Below are positions 1 through 7,871 of a stretch of DNA of 64,000 bases, piece after piece. This DNA comes from an uncultured Chloroflexota bacterium (GTDB lineage: Bacteria > Chloroflexota > Anaerolineae > Anaerolineales > Anaerolineaceae). The translations under genes were made by a program, and so were the position numbers. The stretch spans positions 62,001 to 126,000 of the forward strand of contig CADATZ010000003.1 in NCBI GenBank assembly GCA_902791025.1, written 5' to 3'. Each line of letters starts with the position of its first letter. Position 1 is the stretch's first letter. The notes under the pieces are model-generated. The model saw only the letters and a list, made by a program, of their open reading frames with translations. It searched no databases and had not been told where the DNA came from.

Positions 1-2
1 TA

Positions 3-614
3 TGGCTGAAACCTGAAAAAGGAACTGCTATTCCAGTTATTCTTATCTGTCTGTGGGGAGCGGCTGCTGCATGCAATCTGAATATAAGATACCGCACTTC
101 TTTCAGTTCCCACGGAGCCCTTTTTATTACAAAGTATTTTGCGTCTTTTGCATCATTGCAGGACCGTGCGGCATCACTCGATAATGCCTGCATATCGCTG
201 CCGGAAGGAGATGTCAGAAAAAGGGGACTTTCAATGAGCAGAAAGCTCTCTAAAGGCGTACCCTGGAATGAAGCGGCAGAAACATTTGACAACGGAGAGT
301 TCTGCGGAAAAGGGCTCGCTATCTGTCTGAAACTGTATGATGACAGAATATCCGAGCCGGACGAATCTGTTGTTCAGTTTTTTATGGGAACTCTTTCTGA
401 TGCTTCCGCCGGTATCAGGTCGAGAATAACGGTACTGAAAAGTGCAGGGAGGATGCTTCTGACTTCCGTTATCGTTTATTCCGCAGCCTGCATTTATGAA
501 ATGCGCTCCGCCCTGACTCCGGAATCTGCTGCTGTTCTTCTTATTTCAGGAGTTCTGCTGGCAGCGGCATCGGTACTGTTCAGGAATGTCTGCGTTTCCG
601 GGAGGATGATATGA
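3..614 (+). CDS. Membrane protein, 5'-truncated by window edge
   Basis: The frame is open from the first codon of the window, so this is the C-terminal part of a longer gene; a TTG at 156 is inside it and need not be the start. The visible part begins with a hydrophobic stretch (residues about 11-24), continues with a soluble helical region of about 110 residues, and ends with two membrane segments separated by a short turn near 450-590. A soluble domain followed by paired C-terminal membrane helices is the topology of GspF/TadB-type platform proteins of type II/IV pilus systems, but I see no diagnostic motif, so that is only a suggestion. The stop overlaps the start of the next gene by 4 bases (ATGA), which implies co-translation. 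Confidence 0.6.
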   Translation, partial: WLKPEKGTAIPVILICLWGAAAACNLNIRYRTSFSSHGALFITKYFASFASLQDRAASLDNACISLPEGDVRKRGLSMSRKLSKGVPWNEAAETFDNGEFCGKGLAICLKLYDDRISEPDESVVQFFMGTLSDASAGIRSRITVLKSAGRMLLTSVIVYSAACIYEMRSALTPESAAVLLISGVLLAAASVLFRNVCVSGRMI

Positions 615-1351
615 TTACAGATCTGGTTCAATTGAAGATGTTTCTGCCTGTTCCGGCTTTTGCAGCAGGTTTCTCATTATTTCTTTCTTTTTACTCTGCC
701 GCATGTCTTTTGAAAGAAAGCATCAAATGGAAAAAACATCGCACGGAAATTCCCGGCAATGATAGCATAGGGAACGGGACGGACATAAGCAGATATGAAA
801 GAATTGTCCGTGCTGAAACTTTGAAGTACACCTGGTATTACTCTGTTATGGAAACAGTTTCAATACTGGTTATGACTGCAGCGGTTCTCCTCCACGGAAG
901 AATTATTAAAAATACCGGGATCTCCCTGTATATCCCGGTTCTCCTGATTTCATCATTGTCAGCTGTATTCTGTATTCTCATGAAAAAAAGATGGAAAGGG
1001 GCAGCCTGCGACAACCTGATTTCCTGTATAACACTTTTTACCGGTGCTGCAGGTGACTTTCACGCAGGGATCCGCATGATGCTTTCCGTATCGGTAATCG
1101 ATATCCCGATGAAATCAGTTCTTGAGAAAATACGGAATGACACCCCGGGTATTTCGGGAAACGACCTGATGCTGCTTACCGGACAGATCCTGCGATCAGA
1201 AAAGATCATCAATTATTCCGGACAGGAGATCGGGCAGAAAAAAAGCAAAGCCGGTTCTGAGCATTCTGGAAGATTCGATGCCTATAATTCCGGATTCGGA
1301 ATATTTTCTTTCGGAATTATTCTGCTCCTCAGCCTGCTTTTTAATTTCTGA
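611..1351 (+). CDS. Multi-pass membrane protein, possibly TadC/GspF-like
   Basis: This 246-residue protein starts in an ATGA overlap with the preceding membrane protein. Hydrophobic segments lie near residues 12-35, 80-98, 103-122 and at the extreme C-terminus (FGIFSFGIILLLSLLF); between the third and fourth there is about 100 residues of soluble sequence. Two consecutive membrane proteins of this kind are typical of TadB/TadC pairs in tight-adherence pilus loci, but no TadA ATPase or pilin is in view, so the assignment rests on topology only. No terminator is obvious before the convergent gene that ends at 1395. Confidence 0.55.
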   Translation: MITDLVQLKMFLPVPAFAAGFSLFLSFYSAACLLKESIKWKKHRTEIPGNDSIGNGTDISRYERIVRAETLKYTWYYSVMETVSILVMTAAVLLHGRIIKNTGISLYIPVLLISSLSAVFCILMKKRWKGAACDNLISCITLFTGAAGDFHAGIRMMLSVSVIDIPMKSVLEKIRNDTPGISGNDLMLLTGQILRSEKIINYSGQEIGQKKSKAGSEHSGRFDAYNSGFGIFSFGIILLLSLLFNF

Positions 1352-1394
1352 CCTGAAAATACAGCTGCTCATCCCGAGCGGCTTCTGTCTGAAT

Positions 1395-1970
1395 CTAATG
1401 TTTTCTCGAAGCGGTTTTGAAAAACCGCACTTTTTTGATCTGTTCTTTTTTCAGTTCCCAGAATACGGCCTGCACCCATTTTCCACGTGCAGTCCAGCTG
1501 TTTTCGAAAGGGGTTATATTGAAGATTCGCTCCCAGTTCTGTTCCATATATGTTTCCTTTTCAGAATCCGGAAGGGACTTATAATATGCATCCTGCTCAT
1601 CATACTCTTCTACCGATTCGGAAACAAGAAACCTGTTCAGGACACAGTGCCAGTTGTCAAAATCTGAAAGAAGCACGCATTCGTCCGGTATTTCAATCTC
1701 GATACAGGCGTAAAGCTCTCCTCCCGAACCGTAGCACCAGCGCTCACTACGAAGATCCGGTTTTCTGTGTTTCCAGCTCTGGATATACCAGGCCCACACC
1801 GGATACTGCACCCCTTCGGGAGGATCACCGATCCTTTTCTTCATATGTATCACAAGCCAGTCATAGGCGCTTGCAAAATCCGGATCGACATATCCGGAAT
1901 CACAGCGGTAAAAACCATCTTTCTGAATCTGGTCATAGATTTCTGCAGGCTGAAAGGTCCACAATATCAT
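1395..1970 (-). CDS. DUF3841 family protein
   Basis: This protein of 191 residues begins MILWTFQ and contains the aromatic-rich pattern of DUF3841 proteins: an early YDQIQKDG segment, a central WAWYIQSWKHRKPDLR segment and a DFDNWHCVLN segment. The family's biochemical role is not established. The start has a good ribosome site (GGGAG) about 7 bases upstream. It lies convergent to the membrane-protein pair and is followed upstream on the same strand by the terminator of the flavin reductase gene, so it is probably its own transcription unit. No signal peptide or membrane segment is visible, which suggests a cytoplasmic protein. Confidence 0.6.
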   Translation of the reverse strand: MILWTFQPAEIYDQIQKDGFYRCDSGYVDPDFASAYDWLVIHMKKRIGDPPEGVQYPVWAWYIQSWKHRKPDLRSERWCYGSGGELYACIEIEIPDECVLLSDFDNWHCVLNRFLVSESVEEYDEQDAYYKSLPDSEKETYMEQNWERIFNITPFENSWTARGKWVQAVFWELKKEQIKKVRFFKTASRKH

Positions 1971-2047
1971 ACTTTTTACTCCCTGAAAACAGTTTACCGG
2001 AGAAAGGCGTATTTTATCCTGAATGTTTCCTGACGATCCTGTCTTAT

Positions 2048-2073
2048 AAAAAAACGCGGGATCATCTCCCGCG
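2048..2073 (-). terminator. Rho-independent terminator of the flavin oxidoreductase gene
   Basis: Read on the minus strand, a 7-bp stem CGCGGGA/TCCCGCG with a 5-base loop is followed by a run of seven T. It lies about 30 bases past the stop of the gene at 2103-2654. Confidence 0.85.
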
Positions 2074-2102
2074 CCTTATTTATTCTCGAAAATTCCGGAG
2101 AT

Positions 2103-2654
2103 TTATTCCGGTTCCTCCGACTGCACTTCTTCCACCGGATTCTCCAGTGATCTGCCGAAATCATACATTTTCTTCAGCGTTTCTTCAGATTTGTTATCTT
2201 TTCCGGAAACTGTCAGAATGCCCTCGTCATGTCCTTTGAAATATTTTACTATGCCCCTGTACTGCGCAATAACGCCGTCAAAAACATCCGATGATCCGGA
2301 ACTGAGGATCATCGCATATTTGGATGCCGGAAGTTTATGCCAGCAGTATATCCTGCTCAGTAAAGCCTGCAGCTGGGCACTGAATCCGAAGTAATGCACA
2401 GGGCTGGCAAATACAACCATATCCGCTTTTCTCAGGCTCGGATAAACGGAGATCATACTGTCATCGATCCGGCATTTCCGGCCTTTCAGTTCATGGCAGT
2501 ATTCGCAGACTTCACACGGTGTGATATGCATCCGTCCGACAGGTATGATTTCAACCGTATGTCCCTTTTCTTCTGCACCGCGTCTGAATGATTCAATATG
2601 TGTTTTTGTATTGCCGCTTTCCCGCGGGCTTCCGTTCAGAATCAGAATATACAT
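2103..2654 (-). CDS. Flavodoxin-fold NAD(P)H-dependent FMN oxidoreductase
   Basis: The N-terminus has the classical flavin-phosphate loop of this family, ILNGSPRESGNTKTH (residues 4-18), followed by a CEVCEYC cysteine cluster (about residues 47-53) and ASPVHYFGFSAQLQALLSR (about 84-102), the usual FMN ring-binding and dimer segment. These match the iron-sulfur-flavoprotein/NADPH-dependent FMN reductase family; the cysteines may be redox-active or bind a metal, but this is inferred. Expected role: cytoplasmic electron transfer or quinone/nitro reduction. The start has a GAGGG ribosome site. A copy of the dispersed 35-bp element lies 88 bases upstream in the orientation reading toward this gene, so its promoter region carries a DnaA box. 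Confidence 0.85.
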   Translation of the reverse strand: MYILILNGSPRESGNTKTHIESFRRGAEEKGHTVEIIPVGRMHITPCEVCEYCHELKGRKCRIDDSMISVYPSLRKADMVVFASPVHYFGFSAQLQALLSRIYCWHKLPASKYAMILSSGSSDVFDGVIAQYRGIVKYFKGHDEGILTVSGKDNKSEETLKKMYDFGRSLENPVEEVQSEEPE

Positions 2655-2742
2655 TGCAGCCTACCCTCTATCAGTGCACCTATTATATCATCCGCTGCGC
2701 CCAATCCGGCTGCAGGCGGGATGCCTGATTATTTTGAATAAA

Positions 2743-2777
2743 GTTTGTGAATAATCTAAATACCGATACTTATTGTT
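2743..2777 (-). repeat. Dispersed 35-bp element, copy A (contains DnaA box)
   Basis: On the minus strand this reads the conserved 12-mer AACAATAAGTAT, then CGG, then a conserved 20-mer that includes TTATTCACA. It is identical to the other three copies except at the three middle bases. AAAAAAC precedes it (2778-2784). It sits between the divergent flavin reductase and recD2-like genes. Confidence 0.9.
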
Positions 2778-2850
2778 GTTTTTTGAGCCATTTTTCCGAT
2801 TTTTCACCGGATCCTGTTTTTTTGTATTAACAGAATAAAGGAGTAAAAAA

Positions 2851-5097
2851 ATGAACGCTTTTCAGCAGATGATCAACCGGCCTGTGACGATGGATCTGCA
2901 TGTAAAATCGATCCTTTATCCCAAAAACGGTTCCGTCCGGGGTTTCGGTGCTTTCAGCGGCATTGACAGCAGCGGAAATATAATCCACTGTTCAGGTTTT
3001 TTCCCGGGACTGTCGGCAGGTATGCCCGTCCGGGTGAACGGCACATATCAGGTTTACAAGGGCAGCATATCAGAAGCCGGCTATCTTCAGATCAGGGCGG
3101 ATGGATTTCATATTCTGAATTTTTCTTCCGAAGAAGAAATAGCACAGTATCTGTCAGGTCTGAACGTTCCAGGGTGCGGACCGAAGACAATTGAAAAGAT
3201 TATTGCGGAATACGGTCTGGATACAATCCGTGAAATTACAGACGCGCCGGACAGATTTGTCGATAGGGATATCCCGGGAGTCTGGATGAGCATAAGAAGA
3301 TCGATACGCGATGCTGTTACTGAAGAATTCTTCATTCCGGAATCTTACGCATTTCTCATCCGAACCGGCTTCTCTGACAAAACGGCATCTGATCTGGCAG
3401 ATCGGTTTGGCCGTGAAACAGAATCGGTTTTTGCTTCCGATCCGTATTCATTTACACTCGCCTGTCCGGAAATTCCGTTCGGGATGATCGATGATATCCT
3501 TCTGAAAACAGGCAGATATGATGCGGTATCTGCTGACAGACTGGCCTCCGGAATCCTTCATGTACTCCGGCAGGATTCCTTTGCGGGACATGTTTTTTCA
3601 GCTGATTTCGATGTGAAATCCCGTGTAAGCAGCCTTCTCGGCCTGTCGAAATCAGCAAACGGATCTCTCAGGAATGTTTACAGGGATGCCGTTGGAAAAC
3701 TATATGTCAGCCGCAGGGCCGAAACAGACAGAGACGGAAACCTTTATCTTTACGGAAGAAAGAATACCGAAAGAGATATCGCAGCAATGCTGTATGCGCT
3801 GCATCTGAATCCTGACGCAAACCCCTACAGCTCTCCCGGAGAGCTTTTCAGGGAAACAGGACTGTCTTTTGATCAGAAAAAGGCTGTCTGGAACGTTTTT
3901 GAAAACCCTGTCAGCATTATTACCGGAGGTCCCGGAACCGGCAAATCCTTCATCACAAAGATCATTTATGAAGCGGCGGAAGAAGCTGGTTTTTGTTGTA
4001 TGGCTGCAGCTCCGACCGGAAGAGCCGCCAGAAGACTTGACAGCGCGATTTTCGGATACTGCGAAATCGATGACGATTTCCGACCGAAAACACTTCACCG
4101 TCTGCTCAGGGCTTCCGATCATGAAGGAGATTTCCGGATGAACAGCGGAAACAGGCTGCCTTATGATCTGCTCATCATCGATGAATCGTCCATGATCGAC
4201 ATAGACCTGGCTCATGCACTGCTGTCAGCTGTTTCGCCCAGAACCCGGATAGTATTCATCGGGGATGAAAACCAGCTGCCGCCGGTGGGTCCCGGAAATT
4301 TTTTTGCCGATATGATCGCCTCGGAATGTATACCCGTAACCAGGCTTACACAAATATTCCGCCAGAATTCGGGCAGCGGCATCATCATAAACGCTGAACG
4401 AATCAATTCAGGTGAATTTCCGTTCTGTGCCGGAAGGTTCGGCCTGAAGGACGATGATTTCTTCTTTTTTGAATGCGGATCTGAAACAGAGATTACACGG
4501 ATCCTTTCCGGTATTCCCGGTGAACTTTCTTTGCATTACGGTATAGACCCGGTACGGGATGTACAGGTACTGACGCCTGTGAATATCGGCAGTTCCGGGA
4601 CAGGAAAACTCAATCTTCTGCTCCGGGAAAGGCTGAATCCGAAAAAGCCCGGTGCAGATGATTATGCGATCGGAAATACGACCTTCAGGTCCGGCGACAA
4701 GGTAATGCAGACAGCAAATGATTATTCTCTCATGGTCTACAACGGCGATATCGGGTATATCAGCAGCATTGAACATGAAATTATCAGCGTGTTTTACCCA
4801 GACTACGGAAGAACCGTAGCTTATACAAGATCTCAGGCGAGGCATCTGACACTCGCCTATGCGGTGACCATCCATAAGGCACAGGGAGCGGAAACTGAAG
4901 CTGCGGTCATTGTCATGGACAGATCCAATGCGGGCAATGCCGTACGGAAGCAATTCTATACCGCGGTCACCCGGGCGAGAAAGGCGGTCGTTCTGATCGG
5001 AGAAAGGACTGCTTTTCAGAATGCTCTTTCAAACAGGAAAGCGGTATCCAGAAACACCAGACTTGCGGATCTGATCCGGATGCAGTTTTCAGTTTAA
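2851..5097 (+). CDS. RecD2-like 5'-3' superfamily 1B DNA helicase
   Basis: This 748-residue protein has the RecD2 layout. A small N-terminal OB-like domain (1-90) is followed by a helix-hairpin-helix (about 101-122, GLNVPGCGPKTIEKI), then the helicase core. Core motifs are Walker A GGPGTGKS (359-366), Walker B LLIIDESSMID (about 438-448), the HKAQG motif (about residue 676) and the final YTAVTRARKAV motif VI (about 703). RecD2 proteins unwind DNA 5'-3' outside RecBCD and act in repair and recombination. The start has AAGGAG spaced 7 bases from ATG. It heads a same-strand block with the ParB-domain and SNF2 genes, although a terminator follows it. Length is normal for the family. Confidence 0.88.
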   Translation: MNAFQQMINRPVTMDLHVKSILYPKNGSVRGFGAFSGIDSSGNIIHCSGFFPGLSAGMPVRVNGTYQVYKGSISEAGYLQIRADGFHILNFSSEEEIAQYLSGLNVPGCGPKTIEKIIAEYGLDTIREITDAPDRFVDRDIPGVWMSIRRSIRDAVTEEFFIPESYAFLIRTGFSDKTASDLADRFGRETESVFASDPYSFTLACPEIPFGMIDDILLKTGRYDAVSADRLASGILHVLRQDSFAGHVFSADFDVKSRVSSLLGLSKSANGSLRNVYRDAVGKLYVSRRAETDRDGNLYLYGRKNTERDIAAMLYALHLNPDANPYSSPGELFRETGLSFDQKKAVWNVFENPVSIITGGPGTGKSFITKIIYEAAEEAGFCCMAAAPTGRAARRLDSAIFGYCEIDDDFRPKTLHRLLRASDHEGDFRMNSGNRLPYDLLIIDESSMIDIDLAHALLSAVSPRTRIVFIGDENQLPPVGPGNFFADMIASECIPVTRLTQIFRQNSGSGIIINAERINSGEFPFCAGRFGLKDDDFFFFECGSETEITRILSGIPGELSLHYGIDPVRDVQVLTPVNIGSSGTGKLNLLLRERLNPKKPGADDYAIGNTTFRSGDKVMQTANDYSLMVYNGDIGYISSIEHEIISVFYPDYGRTVAYTRSQARHLTLAYAVTIHKAQGAETEAAVIVMDRSNAGNAVRKQFYTAVTRARKAVVLIGERTAFQNALSNRKAVSRNTRLADLIRMQFSV

Positions 5098-5101
5098 GCA
5101 T

Positions 5102-5124
5102 GCATGACATTTGTCATGCTTTTT
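5102..5124 (+). terminator. Rho-independent terminator after recD2-like gene
   Basis: A perfect 8-bp stem GCATGACA/TGTCATGC with a 2-base loop is followed by TTTTT. It starts 4 bases after the stop codon. Confidence 0.85.
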
Positions 5125-5202
5125 ACGAAGAATGTCATTCTGTGCAAACAGGCATACCCCGGATTTGTATGACTTTAATAAAGGGAAATAAGGAGAAATA
5201 AA

Positions 5203-6963
5203 ATGGAATATGCAATAGTACCAATCAAAGAAATTGTACACAGCAGGTATTCTGCCGTTCACAGCCGTTCATACAGCCAGGATACTTTTATTGAACTTTC
5301 GAAATCCGTCCGAATGATGGGTATTACCTCACCTCTCTTCGTTACCCGCAAAAATGCGGATGGGATGTACGTCGTCATCGACGGGGACCACCGTTTGGAG
5401 GCGGCCATGGAAGCCGGACTTGAGACGGTTCCGGTGTTTATTGATGAGACGGTTGATCCGGATAATTCGAACCTGGATGAGAAGATCCTGAACTATATCA
5501 CCAATACGCAGCGTGTCAATCTGACCACCTACGAGACCGCATCCCTGTTCCGGCAGATGTTCAAAGACTGCAGTTTCGATCAGCTTGAAGAGGCGAAAGC
5601 ACGTATGGGTATTTCCAAGTACAAGGCTGAACTGTTCAGTAAGCTCATCGCACTGGAAAGCAAAACAGCGGAATGGCTTGAAAAAAAGAAGATGGACAAC
5701 AGCCGCGGAATTATTGATACGCTGCTGTCGATCAGGAAATCGAAAGACAGGGAAGATGCCATCAGCCTGGCAGAAAGCCTGGGTATCCAGGAGCCAAAGG
5801 AGATGGAGGATTTCCTGAAGAACCTGAGTTTTATTATCGGAAATTTCCCGGAAGTGATCCGCATCCATTTCAATACGAAGGAACTGCCCTATTCCAAAAC
5901 AATCGGTATGTTTCTTCTGCTGTATCCGACTGAGGACAGGATTATGGCAGCAGTGGATAAACTGAATACCGTTCCTTACGGAGGAAGGATGAGCGCTGCC
6001 GCACAGTTTCTCCGCCTCCTGAAAGGCATCGATCCCGATACAGGCGAGATCCGGCCCGATCAGGCATGTCCGGAACTGCTCGATCTCGTCTCCCTTCCGT
6101 CTTTTCCGTATGATGAAACCATGATCAGCGCAATCATCCGTTTCCGGGGGCTTTTCCCGGAAAATCCGGAAAAACGTCTCTGCATCATTTCGGACCTCCT
6201 CGGGCAGAATCGTCTCACGGAGGATGATCTGATCCGCCTCACCAGGTCCGTTGAAAAATTCTTCGTTTCCTATCCTGAGGAGGTGCAGGCGTTTTTCTGG
6301 AATGGCAGCCTACGATTCAGCGATGTCTGCTTCAGAATTCTCAATATTCTTCTTGAGAAAACCTATGATCTCCCGACAAAACTGGAAATGATCGAAAATG
6401 CCTGTTCAGGAAAACCCTCTCCGGAACAGTTCGAAAACAGACTTGCAAAGGCCATCAAGGAAAGGGATGAAATGATCCGCGACGTGGCGCTCCAGACAAA
6501 CACGGATCCGGCAAGCCTGAAAAATGATGAGGATATCATGCGGACCGCCGGAATTCCTGAGGAGGATATCGAGAGAATCAGGGCAGAGAAAAACAGTTCC
6601 CGCAGCGGAAAATCCGCAGGAAAAGGCTCCGGTACTGAAATCCTGCCTGCGTATGTTCCGGATGACTCTGACGAGCATTATGAGGAGGACAAATTCTCTG
6701 TCCGGGAGGATGATAATGACCTCCTGCTCCTCGCGGATTCCATGGCAAGGAGCCAGAATACGGACAAGCTGCTGGAGCTTGAACTTCTGGAAAACGGTGA
6801 AAACGAAACGATCCTTCTCTCGAAACTTTACAGGCTGGCAAACAAGACCTGCAAAGGCTGCCGGGGTGAAAGAGTTTTCAGATTTGATACCGTCAATTAC
6901 TGTGAAGGCTGCATGCTTGCGAGGCTCATCGGAGAGGTTGAAGATTCAATCGGCGAGGATTAA
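5203..6963 (+). CDS. Large ParB/Srx-domain DNA-binding protein with C-terminal zinc motif
   Basis: Residues 1-90 form a ParB/Srx domain with the diagnostic VIDGDHRLEAA motif (D60-H63-R64), the CTP-binding or nuclease core of this superfamily. A helical region with a likely HTH (about 127-150) follows. The middle 350 residues match nothing I recognise. The C-terminus has two CxxC pairs (C550/C553 and C567/C570), a probable treble-clef zinc site. At 586 residues it is about twice the length of chromosomal ParB, and there is no ParA beside it, so a role in partition is not shown; it could be a plasmid- or phage-type ParB regulator. The start is preceded by AAGGAG. The next gene starts 22 bases downstream. 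Confidence 0.75.
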   Translation: MEYAIVPIKEIVHSRYSAVHSRSYSQDTFIELSKSVRMMGITSPLFVTRKNADGMYVVIDGDHRLEAAMEAGLETVPVFIDETVDPDNSNLDEKILNYITNTQRVNLTTYETASLFRQMFKDCSFDQLEEAKARMGISKYKAELFSKLIALESKTAEWLEKKKMDNSRGIIDTLLSIRKSKDREDAISLAESLGIQEPKEMEDFLKNLSFIIGNFPEVIRIHFNTKELPYSKTIGMFLLLYPTEDRIMAAVDKLNTVPYGGRMSAAAQFLRLLKGIDPDTGEIRPDQACPELLDLVSLPSFPYDETMISAIIRFRGLFPENPEKRLCIISDLLGQNRLTEDDLIRLTRSVEKFFVSYPEEVQAFFWNGSLRFSDVCFRILNILLEKTYDLPTKLEMIENACSGKPSPEQFENRLAKAIKERDEMIRDVALQTNTDPASLKNDEDIMRTAGIPEEDIERIRAEKNSSRSGKSAGKGSGTEILPAYVPDDSDEHYEEDKFSVREDDNDLLLLADSMARSQNTDKLLELELLENGENETILLSKLYRLANKTCKGCRGERVFRFDTVNYCEGCMLARLIGEVEDSIGED

Positions 6964-6984
6964 TGTGTATGTACATTTTCGGAA

Positions 6985-7779
6985 ATGGATAAAACGATGA
7001 GTTCATTCAGCAGTATTGAAAAAAACAGACGTTATTACACCACGGCTGAAAAAGACAGCCTGAATGCAGGCAATTATGAAGACGCGGCTGAATTGTGCCG
7101 CAGCCGGCATTCTGAAAAAGGTATTTATATGGCTTTTTCAAGAGCAATGGATTCGAAGCTGGCTGCGAACGGAATCCCGAAATCTCTTAACCGTCTCATC
7201 CTCAAGCTCGGGCTGCGGTATTACAGACCGCCCACTCCTTCTCCCGTCGGATATAAAAAAACTCCGGGCAGGCAGAATGAGATCCTTCATTTCCTCGCCT
7301 CGCTTCCGAATGCGGAAAACTATCAGGAGGAACACTGGCTCGATACTCCGGAACTCTGGCCGTTTGTTGATCCGGATCAGATCCGGTATTTACGCGGGGA
7401 AAGCTGCGGAGATCTGCGGGAAGCGCTGCTTACACGGATGGAATCCTGGTGCGACAGATGGATTCCCTTTTCCGATACGTCATTCTCACTTCCGGCTGTG
7501 TTTTCGGATTCATTATATCTGTTTCCTTACCGGGACGAACTGAAAGAAAGAAATCTTCCGAATTCAAGGAAAAGATATCTCGCTGATCATACTTTCCTTG
7601 CTCTTTCCCAGGCTGACGGAAAAAGGGAACAGAAGAAGATCAGCCAGAGCAAGGCATCCGGGATCCTTGAATGGAAAGGAAGAATGAGCATCGGATATAT
7701 CTCGTTCAGGTTCGGAGTACCGGTTGCAGACGTTATCGATATTTTCAATTCAGATTCCGGAAAGGAACCGGAAAATTGA
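6985..7779 (+). CDS. Hypothetical protein in helicase operon
   Basis: I do not recognise this 264-residue protein. It is soluble, without signal peptide or membrane segments. A polar N-terminus is followed by an Arg/Tyr/Pro-rich stretch (about 76-92) and Trp-rich acidic sequence (about 118-125). The last 45 residues (SQSKASGILEWKGRMSIGYISFRFGVPVADVIDIF) look like a short HTH-type segment, which would fit DNA binding. It is tightly placed between the ParB-domain and SNF2 genes on the same strand, so it probably belongs to the same function. The start may be the ATG at 6985 or the in-frame ATG at 6997. Confidence 0.6.
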   Translation: MDKTMSSFSSIEKNRRYYTTAEKDSLNAGNYEDAAELCRSRHSEKGIYMAFSRAMDSKLAANGIPKSLNRLILKLGLRYYRPPTPSPVGYKKTPGRQNEILHFLASLPNAENYQEEHWLDTPELWPFVDPDQIRYLRGESCGDLREALLTRMESWCDRWIPFSDTSFSLPAVFSDSLYLFPYRDELKERNLPNSRKRYLADHTFLALSQADGKREQKKISQSKASGILEWKGRMSIGYISFRFGVPVADVIDIFNSDSGKEPEN

Positions 7780-7871
7780 TGAAAGCGGTTTCAAAATCAT
7801 CCGGGACTGTTAGGATGGAAAAACACAAAACAGTAAGTTATTGCAGACAGAGTAAAGAAAAAGGCGGAAAG

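Noticed and set aside
2743..2777. The 35-bp element as a sigma-70 promoter
   Set aside because: No TTGACA- or TATAAT-like pair at usual spacing is conserved in it. The closest pairing (TTGTGA on the opposite strand) faces away from three of the four genes.
3493..3780. Avoidance of GATATC as support for the EcoRV-like system
   Set aside because: GATATC occurs readily in the window (for example 3493-3498 and 3775-3780), so no depletion can be claimed.
5203..6963. Proof that the window is a plasmid because of a ParB-like gene
   Set aside because: ParB/Srx domains occur in phage, chromosomal and regulatory proteins. There is no adjacent ParA and no palindromic parS was found by eye.
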